57,329 nucleotides of DNA from Avisuccinivibrio sp964424565 (GCA_964424565.1 CAYRIZ010000006.1:1-57329), one strand, 5' to 3'. Positions 17,575 through 26,216 are shown, numbered from the stretch's first letter. Made by a program: numbers and translations. The notes: generated from the letters alone by a model not told the origin.

Positions 17575-18447
17575 ATGCTGCAATCTGCTGCTGTGCTGGT
17601 GCTTGCCGCCGGCATACTCTGGGGCTCACAGGGCATCTTTGTGCGGGGCCTGTCCGCAGCCGGCCTCTCGGTTTACGATATCTGCACCATCCGCATCACC
17701 GGCACTGCCCTGCTGCTGGCTATCTTTATGTTCTGCTGCCGGCGCCGCCTGCTTAAGATCAGACTGCGCGATATCTGGATTTGTCTGGGCTCAGGACTTA
17801 TTTCCATAGCCGGCTTCAACTGCTGCTACTACACGGCCATAGATCAGACCTCCATGGGCGTGGCAGCCGTGCTGATGTATATTTCCCCTGCCCTGGTCAC
17901 CCTGGCGGCCTGCCTGCTCTTTCATGAGCGCTTTACCCGCCGCAAGGCCCTGGCCCTCTTTCTGGCCCTCTCCGGCTGCACTTTTGTGTCCGGCATCTTT
18001 GGAGCCTCACAGCAGTTCACCACCTCAGGCATCCTCTGGGGTCTGGGATCGGGCTTCTGCTATGCCTCCTATTCCATCTTTTCAGTCTATGCCCTGCGCC
18101 GCAACTGGCATCCGCTGACCATGATGAGCTTTACCTTTATCATAGCCGCGGCCGGCATTATGCCTATGGGCGATCTGCCGCGCATTGCCACCGTGCTCAG
18201 CGCCGAACCGCTCATGCTGCTCAACGCCCTGGCGCTGATTTTGCTGTGCACCATCCTGGCTTATTTGTGCTACACCACCGGTCTGGCCGGCATGGAAGCC
18301 GGCAGAGCGGCAGTACTGGCAGTAACTGAAGCGGTGGCGGCAGCCTTCTTTGGCATTATCATCTTCCACGATCCGCTGACCCTCAATCTGCTGATCGGCA
18401 TTTTGTGCGTGCTGCTGTCAGTCTTCATTCTCAACCGCCGGACCTGA
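17575..18447 (+). CDS. EamA/DMT-family small-molecule exporter, copy 2
   Basis: 290 residues, ten hydrophobic segments, two EamA halves. Very similar to the preceding gene throughout, including FTRRKALAL, CVSGIFG-type and ASYSIFS segments, so the pair arose by tandem duplication. ATG 17575 is preceded by CAGGA at about ten bases, a weak site; the 44-bp gap to the first gene suggests one transcript. Divergence is greatest in loops and the C-terminal membrane segments, which may reflect different substrates or simple drift. Confidence 0.82.
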   Translation: MLQSAAVLVLAAGILWGSQGIFVRGLSAAGLSVYDICTIRITGTALLLAIFMFCCRRRLLKIRLRDIWICLGSGLISIAGFNCCYYTAIDQTSMGVAAVLMYISPALVTLAACLLFHERFTRRKALALFLALSGCTFVSGIFGASQQFTTSGILWGLGSGFCYASYSIFSVYALRRNWHPLTMMSFTFIIAAAGIMPMGDLPRIATVLSAEPLMLLNALALILLCTILAYLCYTTGLAGMEAGRAAVLAVTEAVAAAFFGIIIFHDPLTLNLLIGILCVLLSVFILNRRT

Positions 18448-18521
18448 GCCCCCGGCCGCCGGCGGCAGACATAAAAAAGCGGCAAAATAAGCAGTTTGAG
18501 CCCCGCGGCGGCGGGCTTTCC

Positions 18522-18530
18522 TGCTACAAT
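18522..18530 (+). promoter_or_regulatory. queA: Extended -10 promoter element of queA
   Basis: TGCTACAAT (TGn-TACAAT) lies 28 bp before the queA GTG start. There is no well-spaced -35 box, as is typical of extended -10 promoters. A GC-rich hairpin (CCCGC...GCGGG) just upstream may end the transporter transcript. Confidence 0.45.
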
Positions 18531-18558
18531 TAGCCCCCGGTTTAAGGAGGGCTTCAAC

Positions 18559-19650
18559 GTGCTTCGCAGTGATTTTAATTTTGACCTGCCGCAGGAACTC
18601 ATCGCCTTTTATCCATCCAAAGAGCGTACTGCCTGCAGGATGCTGTGCCTTGACGGCAACAGCGGGGCTTATGCCGATAAGCATTTTTATGATTTAAAGG
18701 ATTTTCTGCAGCCGGGAGATCTGCTGGTCTTCAATGACACCAAAGTCATTCCGGCCCGCCTGTTCGGCAGCAAGGACACCGGCGGCCGGGTGGAGCTGCT
18801 CATCGAGCGCATCCTGACCCTGTCCACGGCCCTGACCCACATCAGAGCCTCCAAGGCCCCCAAAGCAGGCTGCATCATAGCCGTGGACGGCGGTAACGGA
18901 GCTGCTTTGGAAGTAACCGGGCGCGAGGGCGATCTCTTTGCCGTCCGCACCACCGACGGCGGCTCCATACTCGATCTGCTCGATCAGGCCGGACATATCC
19001 CGCTGCCGCCCTATATAGACCGCTCGGATGAGCCGCTGGATCGCGAGCGCTATCAAACTGTGTACTCCAAAGTCCCCGGAGCTGTAGCCGCCCCCACAGC
19101 CGGTCTGCATTTTGATTCCGAGCAGATAGCCGCCCTGCAGGCCATGGGTGTCAAAACGGCCTTTGTGACTTTGCATGTCGGCGCCGGTACCTTTCAGCCG
19201 GTGCGCGAGGATGACATCAAAGAGCATCATATGCACAGCGAATTTGTCAACCTGCCGCAGGAAGTGGCTGATGCCGTGATCGAGTGCCACCGCAGCGGCC
19301 ACCGCGTGATAGCCGTGGGCACCACTGCCGTGCGCTCCCTGGAAAGTGCCGCGCAGTATGCCGCCCAGCAGGGGCTTAAAGATGAAATCTGTGCCTTTCA
19401 TCAGGACACCTCCATCTTCATCTATCCCGGCTATCAGTACAAGGTGACCGACTGCCTCATCACCAATTTCCATCTGCCGGAAAGCACCCTGATCATGCTG
19501 GTCTGCGCCTTTGCCGGCTATACCCCTACCATGGAGGCCTACAGGCATGCCGTAGCCGAGCGCTATCACTTCTTCTCCTACGGTGACTGCATGTTCATTG
19601 AAAAACGCACTCTGCCTGCTGATCTGCCGCCCTCGGCACAGGAGCATTAA
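18559..19650 (+). CDS. queA: S-adenosylmethionine:tRNA ribosyltransferase-isomerase
   Basis: 363 residues; transfers and isomerises the ribosyl part of S-adenosylmethionine to preQ1 at position 34 of tRNA, giving epoxyqueuosine. Start GTG (VLRSDFNFDLPQELIAFYP) follows AAGGAGG by eight bases and matches the usual QueA N terminus (M-x-x-x-D-F-x-F-x-L-P-x-E-L-I-A). Other marks: GDLLVFNDTKVIPARL, AAPTAGLHF, VTLHVGAGTFQPV, GTTAVRSLES and TNFHLPESTLIMLV. It overlaps tgt by one base (TAATG), so the two are translationally coupled. Confidence 0.97.
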   Translation: MLRSDFNFDLPQELIAFYPSKERTACRMLCLDGNSGAYADKHFYDLKDFLQPGDLLVFNDTKVIPARLFGSKDTGGRVELLIERILTLSTALTHIRASKAPKAGCIIAVDGGNGAALEVTGREGDLFAVRTTDGGSILDLLDQAGHIPLPPYIDRSDEPLDRERYQTVYSKVPGAVAAPTAGLHFDSEQIAALQAMGVKTAFVTLHVGAGTFQPVREDDIKEHHMHSEFVNLPQEVADAVIECHRSGHRVIAVGTTAVRSLESAAQYAAQQGLKDEICAFHQDTSIFIYPGYQYKVTDCLITNFHLPESTLIMLVCAFAGYTPTMEAYRHAVAERYHFFSYGDCMFIEKRTLPADLPPSAQEH

Positions 19651-20789
19651 TGGAATTCAAGCTTTTAAAGCGCTGCGGCAAAGCCCGCCGCGGTGAACTG
19701 CACTTTGCCCGCGGCATAGTGCGTACCCCGGCCTTTATGCCTGTGGGCACCCTGGGCACAGTCAAAGGCCTGCGTCCCGAGGAAATCAGGGAAACGGGAG
19801 CAGATATTCTGCTGGGCAATACCTTTCATCTGTGGCTGCGCCCCGGCTGTGAGGTGATCCGGGCTCACGGAGATCTGCATGACTTCATGCGCTGGGATCG
19901 GCCCATTTTGACTGATTCCGGGGGGTTTCAGGTGTTCTCGCTGTCGGGACTGCGCAAAGTCACCGAAGAGGGCGTGAAATTCTCCCACCCCATCAACGGC
20001 TCCAAACTCTTTTTGTCCCCTGAGATCTCCATGCAGGTGCAGCACGCGCTGGGCTCGGACATAGTGATGCAGTTTGATGAATGCATTGCCCTGCCGGCCG
20101 ACCGCCGCCGCATGCAGGAGGCCATGGAATTATCCCTGCGCTGGGCGCAGCGCTGCCGTGATGAGTTCAACCGGCTGGGCAATCCCAATGCCCTGTTCGG
20201 CATTCAGCAGGGCGGCACCGATCTCGATTTGCGCCGGCAGTCCATAGCCGGCCTGACCTCCATAGGCTTTGACGGCTATGCCATAGGCGGTCTGGCCGTG
20301 GGTGAACCCAAGGAAGTCATGTATGACGCCCTGCGCGACATCCCGGACATGATGCCTGATGACAAGCCGCGCTATCTCATGGGAGTGGGCCGGCCGGAGG
20401 ATATTCTCGAGGGTGTGCTCAACGGCGTGGATATGTTTGACTGCGTGATGCCCACACGCAATGCGCGCAACGGCCATCTCTTCACCTCGGAAGGCGTGGT
20501 CAAGATCCGCAATGCCAAATACACCACAGACACCAGGCCGCTGGATCCCCACTGCGACTGCTACTGCTGCCGCAATTTCACCAGAGCCTATCTGCATCAC
20601 CTGGACAAGTGCGGCGAAATGCTGGGCGCGCACCTGCAGACCGTGCACAATCTGCACTACTATCAGCATTTCATGCAGCAGATCCGCCAGCATATAGAAG
20701 AAGGCACGCTCATAGACTTTGCCCGCGAGTTCTACGCCCGCACCAAGCCCGCACATCCTTCCCATGTGCTGCGCGATCTCGACGCCTGA
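19650..20789 (+). CDS. tgt: tRNA-guanine transglycosylase (queuosine biosynthesis)
   Basis: 379 residues (E. coli 375). Exchanges guanine 34 of GUN tRNAs for preQ1 before QueA acts. The catalytic Asp lies in LTDSGGFQVFSL and the second in DCVMPTRNARNG; GIQQGGTDLDLR and YAIGGLAVGEP are the base-binding region. The zinc site is C-D-C-Y-C-C followed by a distal His. Complete and canonical. It is the last gene of queA-tgt and converges on the kinase gene; a strong hairpin separates the two. Confidence 0.98.
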   Translation: MEFKLLKRCGKARRGELHFARGIVRTPAFMPVGTLGTVKGLRPEEIRETGADILLGNTFHLWLRPGCEVIRAHGDLHDFMRWDRPILTDSGGFQVFSLSGLRKVTEEGVKFSHPINGSKLFLSPEISMQVQHALGSDIVMQFDECIALPADRRRMQEAMELSLRWAQRCRDEFNRLGNPNALFGIQQGGTDLDLRRQSIAGLTSIGFDGYAIGGLAVGEPKEVMYDALRDIPDMMPDDKPRYLMGVGRPEDILEGVLNGVDMFDCVMPTRNARNGHLFTSEGVVKIRNAKYTTDTRPLDPHCDCYCCRNFTRAYLHHLDKCGEMLGAHLQTVHNLHYYQHFMQQIRQHIEEGTLIDFAREFYARTKPAHPSHVLRDLDA

Positions 20790-20802
20790 TTAAACTTCAG
20801 CC

Positions 20803-20828
20803 GGGGAGGGAGCTGACACTCCCTCCCC
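20803..20828. terminator. Strong hairpin between convergent tgt and kinase genes
   Basis: Perfect 10-bp GC-rich stem (20803-20812 with 20819-20828) and 6-nt loop CTGACA. No T tract follows on either strand. Position between two converging genes suggests a bidirectional 3' end or stability element. Confidence 0.55.
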
Positions 20829-20839
20829 GCAACTGCAGA

Positions 20840-22318
20840 TCAGCAGGTGACCAGCTGTACCACGATCAGCCGGCCGCCCTGGCCCTTGTCCAGCAGGATC
20901 TGCGCCCCGTCCGTCAGCGGCACATAACCTCCCGGGGGAATATCCTTTTTCTGCCTGACATCCCTCATGGATGACAGCCGGCGGTTGATCAAAATCCACT
21001 GATTCCTGAAGAAATGAAAATCTCCCACCGGCTTTTTGTCCTCTGCAGAAATCTTTTCATTGGGAGATACCAGGCGGGTGGCATGCCATTTGTACAAAGT
21101 CTGTTTGTTGTATACCATCAGGCGGTAATTCTCCGGGATGAAGCGGCCGTGTGAAGGCGCGTAATAGAAATTCAGCACCGGCAGCTGACCGTGATATGGC
21201 TGTCCGCAGAAAGGACATACCGGTCTTATGGTATTGTCAAAGACAAACCACTTAGCCTCGCAGTTGGGATTCTGACAGGGCTGCAGCAAATCGGTGGTCC
21301 TGACCAGCGCTTCCTCCCATTCCCAGGCCCCGGGGCGTTTCAGCGGATCGTGCAGACCATCGATAAAGGCGCGGTCAAACAGCTTTTTGAGGTAAGGGCC
21401 GCAGATAGTATAGGGCAATTTGCTCGGATCGCCCTGTGGCAGCTCGGACGAGGAGAGCTGATCTGCCTTCACGCGGTTGGAAGTGTCTTCCGGGTTTTCA
21501 ATAAACAAAGCGTTTTTGCCCATAGACAATTCCTCATCCAGGGCACTGTCATTGAGATCATTGACCTTGCTGCCCCTTAAGGGATGACGGTTGAGCAGAT
21601 ACATGTAGATCAGTACAGCCAGGGCATGGCAGTCGGTGGCCCGGCTCGGCAGCTTTCTGTTTTTGTCCTGCAGCGGCAGATGTTTGGTCTCAATCACCTC
21701 GGGGGCAATGAAGTCCGGAGTTCCTATCACCTCAGGTGGAAACTTGCCCGGCACCACCAGACTGTCATTGTCTATGATGCAGGCACTGCCGGAGAGCGGA
21801 TCCACCAGAATATTCTTGTATGACAAATCAGAATGAGCCAGCCCGGCTGCATGCAGTCTGCGCACGGCTCTGGCTATCCTGATGCATATATGCAGATTGT
21901 CCAGCCAGCTGCCCTTTTGATCCGCCGGCAGGAACTTGTTGCGCAGTTTGGCCGAGGCAAACCACTTGCCTTCTTTTTCCCTGCCCTTAAAGGGCCCGTT
22001 GGCAAAAAAGAACTTTTTATCGTAGAAGGGCATTACTATGCCTGTTTTGCCATTCCAGTCAACCATACGGTCAGGCCAGGCAAACAGATTCTTCCAGTAA
22101 TCTCCCTCCGAGTTGTTGAAAATATTGCTGTGATAAATCCCTACAATGTTTTTCAGACGCTCTTTGTCATTGATATTCAGCTCTTTGCGGTAAAAGGCCA
22201 CTACATAAGATTGATCCGGACTAAAGTAAATATCCTTAACACCACCCTGAGCCTTAATTTCATTAATAAACTCAATGGTACTGCCATCATTTGCGGTTAA
22301 AGTTATTTTGTCAGCCAT
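20840..22318 (-). CDS. Ser/Thr protein kinase-like protein with zinc ribbon (Ter-associated)
   Basis: 492 residues. The kinase fold spans about 10-340: catalytic loop LAHSDLSYKNIL (H-x-D-x4-N), metal-binding IIDNDSL in place of DFG, GTPDFIAPEV as the activation-segment end. The glycine loop is degenerate. A zinc ribbon follows (CQNPNC ... CPFC, about 350-380), then a C-terminal beta-rich segment ending DGAQILLDKGQGG, possibly FHA-like. It sits 9 bp after the PP2C gene, and the arrangement vWA-PP2C-kinase is the 'TerY-P' triad described for Ter systems. It would phosphorylate partners in the locus; the substrate is inferred, and whether the altered motifs leave full activity is open. Last gene of the operon. 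Confidence 0.85.
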   Translation of the reverse strand: MADKITLTANDGSTIEFINEIKAQGGVKDIYFSPDQSYVVAFYRKELNINDKERLKNIVGIYHSNIFNNSEGDYWKNLFAWPDRMVDWNGKTGIVMPFYDKKFFFANGPFKGREKEGKWFASAKLRNKFLPADQKGSWLDNLHICIRIARAVRRLHAAGLAHSDLSYKNILVDPLSGSACIIDNDSLVVPGKFPPEVIGTPDFIAPEVIETKHLPLQDKNRKLPSRATDCHALAVLIYMYLLNRHPLRGSKVNDLNDSALDEELSMGKNALFIENPEDTSNRVKADQLSSSELPQGDPSKLPYTICGPYLKKLFDRAFIDGLHDPLKRPGAWEWEEALVRTTDLLQPCQNPNCEAKWFVFDNTIRPVCPFCGQPYHGQLPVLNFYYAPSHGRFIPENYRLMVYNKQTLYKWHATRLVSPNEKISAEDKKPVGDFHFFRNQWILINRRLSSMRDVRQKKDIPPGGYVPLTDGAQILLDKGQGGRLIVVQLVTC

Positions 22319-22327
22319 GGCACTGCA

Positions 22328-23704
22328 TTAATATAAAACCACTATGGTGCGATCATCATGATGCCCCACAGAGAAGAAGGTCAGCCATTCCAACAGCTGT
22401 TCGTCAGTCTTCTCATTGTCATGAGAGAAATCAACTCTATTTTCTTTATCTTCCCTGAGGTCTGTCCATAAATCCTCCCACTTGCTGGGATCATGCAAAC
22501 TGACATCACTGCCAAATTTGGGATCGCTGACCCCGTCTGTCATCATAAATAAGGCAGTAAATTCAGAATCAGGCACAAAGGTGCATTTTATCCTTTCATA
22601 AACTGAAGCTTCAAAGATATTAGGCATCAGAAAACGTGTCTGTCCGTTATATTCACCCTCATCAGGATTACCTAAAAGCTTTATTACCGGCTTGTCTTCC
22701 TGCTTCTGATAAACACAAATGGCTCCGTCACCCACCCAGAAGGAAGCTATGAACCAGCCGAAATCAAACTTCCGGCAAAGGGTCAGCAGTAAAGTGGTGG
22801 CATAATCCCTCAGCTGGCGATTTTTCCCCTCGGCTTCATACCACACCGCCTGGCAGGACTTCTTGGCCGCTGTTATCAGGATTTTATAGAGATCTTCATG
22901 CAGCTTTTTTTGCACAGCTGCAGATTTTTGATCAGCCTGATATTCATGAATATCAGTTTCAAACTGCTGCACCTGTGCCAGCTGTTCCAAGCAGAAGGCG
23001 ACAGCTTTCTCACAGGCAATCTTAGACCCTGTGCGCGAATAAGCGGCAGAACCGGCTCCATCGGCTACAGCCAGCACATACCAGCCGCTTTCATCGTGAA
23101 CAACTGCAAAATCATCATCACGGGGCAGGCCTGCATGAGCATGAGAGCGGCCACGGCGGCTGGCCGCGGCAACCACACGGGAGTCTGCCTCCACACGCAG
23201 AAGCTTATGGTCGGTATCAGCTTTGGGATCTTCAATTTTTGGATCTACTGGAAGGTCCTTCCACATAGTCCGGGGATCGGGATTGATTCTCAGCTGCAGC
23301 TCTCGCACTACAGGCTTTTCGAGATGCTTGGACTGGCTGCGACAGCTGAGCTTTAGTTTAAAATTACCATCCAGGCACGGAATGCCGCTGATCTGAAAAG
23401 TTCTGCCGTCGGTACCTTTTTCCACCTGCAGGCCCAGATCATCTGACGGCAGCTCCAGGGAAATATCCGTCAGATCTGCATCGTTAACAGAGATCGATGC
23501 ATTGTATTCTTTGTTAACGGAGGCATTGGGCAGACTGAGCTGCAGGTTCTTCAGTTTATTCTCAATAACAACACGCTGGTCCATTTGATATTGCTTATAT
23601 TCTGTCCACAATTTGCCGCCGTAATATTTAATAAATCCTCTGATTTCATTGTCAGAATGGCCGTCAAACAGCAACTTCAGCAGTCTCTTGATGATAATAT
23701 CCAT
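22328..23704 (-). CDS. PP2C-type protein phosphatase with N-terminal Ig-like domain (Ter-associated)
   Basis: 458 residues. The N-terminal 160 or so form a helical lead and an Ig-like beta domain (LSLPNASVNKEYNASISV...GRTFQISGIPCLDGNFKLKLS). The PP2C domain follows: HAHAGLPRDDDFAV, VLAVADGAGSAAYSRTGS (metal-binding Asp), MMTDGVSDPKFG and the final HHDDRTIVVLY, all Asp residues of the metal centre being present. It should remove phosphate from Ser/Thr, opposing the adjacent kinase. Its ATG overlaps the stop of the upstream vWA gene (TGATG), and the kinase follows 9 bp later, so all three are coupled. Confidence 0.87.
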   Translation of the reverse strand: MDIIIKRLLKLLFDGHSDNEIRGFIKYYGGKLWTEYKQYQMDQRVVIENKLKNLQLSLPNASVNKEYNASISVNDADLTDISLELPSDDLGLQVEKGTDGRTFQISGIPCLDGNFKLKLSCRSQSKHLEKPVVRELQLRINPDPRTMWKDLPVDPKIEDPKADTDHKLLRVEADSRVVAAASRRGRSHAHAGLPRDDDFAVVHDESGWYVLAVADGAGSAAYSRTGSKIACEKAVAFCLEQLAQVQQFETDIHEYQADQKSAAVQKKLHEDLYKILITAAKKSCQAVWYEAEGKNRQLRDYATTLLLTLCRKFDFGWFIASFWVGDGAICVYQKQEDKPVIKLLGNPDEGEYNGQTRFLMPNIFEASVYERIKCTFVPDSEFTALFMMTDGVSDPKFGSDVSLHDPSKWEDLWTDLREDKENRVDFSHDNEKTDEQLLEWLTFFSVGHHDDRTIVVLY

Positions 23705-24735
23705 CAGCCTTTACCTCTTGTGACATGTGTATCGCCGGATACAGCACCCAGGGTATAGAATTCTTCACCACAGACGGGACAAACTGAGTGAACACCGTTT
23801 GCGCAGATAATACTGCCGCAGCTGCAGAGCACGGCTCCGTATTCATTCCCACAGCAGGGACAGGAGGGAACACCGCGCAGCGATGCAGCATTAATGCTGT
23901 GACTGGATACGCCGTCACTTAATTTGTCATAGATCTCACCGTCAATAGGATAAGCCCCGACCAGTTTGTAAATCTTGTTCTGACTGAAGCTGCTGCCGTC
24001 AGTTTCCCGGGCATATTTGATCAGATACTTATTTTTGGTATTGGAGCAGATGCAATTGAGCACCACAAAGTTCTCATCAACCGGGCAGGCTTTGGAAGTG
24101 TCTACTTTTTCCAAATCAATACCGGAGACAGGCGGCAGGTGCAAATCATCCTTTCCCAGATCGGATACGGAAACACTGGTGGTTTTGATGGAGGTGGTAA
24201 CCCACTTGAAAAATTCCTTGAATGACTGCTCCCCGGTATTGTTCAGGCGCAGTACCTGATCCGAGATCTCACCCAGCAGACTGGTATCGGTATTGTTGCC
24301 TATGGAAATGCAGATCAAATTGGCATTGCGGCGGTAACGGGAATTCCAGCGGCTGAAGGCTGCCCTGGTATTGTCTGTAGGCTGCCCGTCGGTAAACAGG
24401 AAAATAATAGGCTTCCAGTCACCTTTGGCTTCTCTGGTGTTTCTTTTGACCGATATATCTATATCATTCATCAGACAGTCCAGAGCCGCCCCCAGGGAGG
24501 TTCCGCCGCCTATGGGCAGTTCCGGCGGAGTAAAACTGTATATTTCGGTCAGAGGGGTGATTACCTTTGCCTTGCCGGCAAAAACAATCACCGACACAAA
24601 GGCAGTTTCCAGGGCATAAGGATCGCAGCGCAGCTCCTGTATGATGCTGCTTATGCCTTCCTCTACCCTGGCCACAGGCTCTCCTACCATGGACTCAGAC
24701 ACATCAATAACCAGATATACAGGCAGTCTTCTCAT
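23704..24735 (-). CDS. TerY-like vWA-domain protein with C-terminal zinc ribbon
   Basis: 343 residues. The vWA domain (about 1-205) has MIDAS marks YLVIDVSESMVGEP, GGTSLGAALD and LFTDGQPTDN, so it should bind a divalent metal and a partner protein. The C-terminal 130 residues differ from the two other TerY proteins and end in a Cys-rich ribbon: CPCCGNEYGAVLCSCGS...CPVCGEEF. First member of the coupled vWA-phosphatase-kinase set (one-base overlap with PP2C). By analogy with TerY-P systems it acts as the scaffold or phosphorylation target; direct function is unknown. Confidence 0.85.
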   Translation of the reverse strand: MRRLPVYLVIDVSESMVGEPVARVEEGISSIIQELRCDPYALETAFVSVIVFAGKAKVITPLTEIYSFTPPELPIGGGTSLGAALDCLMNDIDISVKRNTREAKGDWKPIIFLFTDGQPTDNTRAAFSRWNSRYRRNANLICISIGNNTDTSLLGEISDQVLRLNNTGEQSFKEFFKWVTTSIKTTSVSVSDLGKDDLHLPPVSGIDLEKVDTSKACPVDENFVVLNCICSNTKNKYLIKYARETDGSSFSQNKIYKLVGAYPIDGEIYDKLSDGVSSHSINAASLRGVPSCPCCGNEYGAVLCSCGSIICANGVHSVCPVCGEEFYTLGAVSGDTHVTRGKG

Positions 24736-24760
24736 ATCACTTTCCTCCTGCAGCAGGCAT

Positions 24761-25396
24761 TTAAATCACTATATTCACTTCATCCGGAGGTCCCGGCAGA
24801 ATTAGAGAATCAGTGGTCCCCACACTCTTGCCGCCGGCACCGATTACATCCGATACCCACACGAAGAATTTCCTGAAGGCAGCTGCATCCATATTTTCCA
24901 GAGTGAACACCTGATCGGTGAGTTTTTTCAGCGGCTCTGTTTTGGCTTTTGGTCCGGCGGCACAGGCCACTATGCTGGCAAAATTAATACGCTTCACTAC
25001 AGGAATAATGTTCTCGTAAAGCTGCAGATCGGAAGGTTTGCCGTCGGTCAGAATAAACAACAAAGGACGCCAGTCGCCTTTGCGCCCGGGAAGACTTTTC
25101 TGTACTTCCTTTTCCACTCTGGTGCACAGTACTTCCAGAGCTTTGCCGAGAAAGGTGGGACCAGACTGCGGGGTTACTATATCAGGCAGCTGCAGATCAG
25201 CCAGTTCAGTCAGCGGCAGTATCTGCTCTACCTTACGGTCAAAAGTAATAATACTGATGCAGACCGTTTCCAGAGCATAAGGATCCTGCCCCAGTACCGC
25301 CAGCATATCAGACAGTCCGGCTTTGACGCTTTCTATGGGTTCTCCATGCATTGAACCGCTGGTATCGATCAGAATATATACCGGTAAACGTCTCAT
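24761..25396 (-). CDS. TerY-like vWA-domain protein 2
   Basis: 211 residues, a single vWA domain with intact MIDAS: YILIDTSGSMHGEP, Thr in GPTFLGKALE, and ILTDGKPSD. Paralogue of the 25578-26216 gene, sharing DPYALET, KGDWRPL/KGDWKPL and the C-terminal tail PP-EVNIV. It lies between two other vWA genes on the minus strand, 25 bp before the zinc-ribbon vWA gene and 181 bp after the preceding one. Cytoplasmic; probably part of the Ter complex. Specific role unknown. Confidence 0.85.
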   Translation of the reverse strand: MRRLPVYILIDTSGSMHGEPIESVKAGLSDMLAVLGQDPYALETVCISIITFDRKVEQILPLTELADLQLPDIVTPQSGPTFLGKALEVLCTRVEKEVQKSLPGRKGDWRPLLFILTDGKPSDLQLYENIIPVVKRINFASIVACAAGPKAKTEPLKKLTDQVFTLENMDAAAFRKFFVWVSDVIGAGGKSVGTTDSLILPGPPDEVNIVI

Positions 25397-25477
25397 TTTT
25401 GCAAATTTAAAAATAATAATTATTTAAACATAGTTTCATGTTTCTGCAGTATCTCTGTCCGCATTACATCCGGCAAA

Positions 25478-25554
25478 AGTATGTCTGCCCCTGCATTTTG
25501 GTTAAGTAACTTTTGTGCATCCCAAGCGGGATATATTTATGCTGCAGACATACT
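25478..25554 (-). other. Structured intergenic element between two vWA genes
   Basis: An 11-bp perfect inverted repeat (AGTATGTCTGC at 25478-25488 with GCAGACATACT at 25544-25554), with the pairing resuming as GCAT/ATGC after a small bulge. It encloses a second perfect hairpin, ATCCC-AAGC-GGGAT (25519-25532). Read on the minus strand the outer stem is followed by TTTT. It could be an attenuator, a processing site or a small mobile palindrome remnant. Confidence 0.55.
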
Positions 25555-25577
25555 GTATTATTTAATAATGACCGCTC

Positions 25578-26216
25578 TTATACCACGATATTTACTTCCG
25601 GCGGCGGAGGAGGCAGTTCATTCATGGATGTCATATCACCACGGTTGTCATCCACTTTCTGGCTGCCGGTACTGATGCTGGCGCTTACCCACTGGAAGAA
25701 TTTCCTGATGGTGGCGCTGTCGGCTGTATCAAGCTGCACCACATTGTCAGTGATCTTCTTTAAGGTATCGGTATTGGCACCCTGTCCGGCGGCACAGGCC
25801 ACTACCATGCCGAATTTTCTCTGTTTGAAATCATTCAGGCCTTTCTGCAGATCATCTGTGGGCACGCCGTCAGTCATGATGAAAACCAGGGGTTTCCAGT
25901 CACCCTTGACCTCGCGTGTAGTTTTGGCCACTTCTACATCAACCCGGCGGGCCAGCAGGCTCAGTGCTTCTCCCAGAGCGGTAGCACCTTTAGCCTCCAG
26001 CTGCGGCGGCTGTACGGCCGACAGTTCAGTCAGCGGCATCACCTGCTGGGCCGTGGAACCAAAGGTGATGATGCTGATGTAGGCGGTTTCCAGTGCATAG
26101 GGATCACTAAGCAGCAGTGAAATCATATTTTGCACTCCGGTCTTGACCGCTTCTATGGGTTCGCCGTACATGGAACCGGAGGTGTCGAGCAGTAAATAAA
26201 CAGGTAATTTTCTCAT
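25578..26216 (-). CDS. terY: TerY-like vWA-domain protein 1
   Basis: 212 residues, a vWA domain with MIDAS marks YLLLDTSGSMYGEP, Thr in GATALGEAL and IMTDGVPTDD. The tail NELPPPPPEVNIVV is proline-rich and ends like that of the neighbouring paralogue. The gene follows the TerA-like gene by 57 bp and is the closest of the three to the TerY proteins of tellurite-resistance loci. It probably joins Ter-domain proteins to the kinase/phosphatase pair. Inference rests on family and context. Confidence 0.85.
   Translation of the reverse strand: MRKLPVYLLLDTSGSMYGEPIEAVKTGVQNMISLLLSDPYALETAYISIITFGSTAQQVMPLTELSAVQPPQLEAKGATALGEALSLLARRVDVEVAKTTREVKGDWKPLVFIMTDGVPTDDLQKGLNDFKQRKFGMVVACAAGQGANTDTLKKITDNVVQLDTADSATIRKFFQWVSASISTGSQKVDDNRGDMTSMNELPPPPPEVNIVV

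Noticed and set aside
18694..19647. Open frame of 317 codons on the minus strand opposite queA
   Set aside because: Antisense to a clear QueA; composition is that of a shadow frame and no domain is recognisable.
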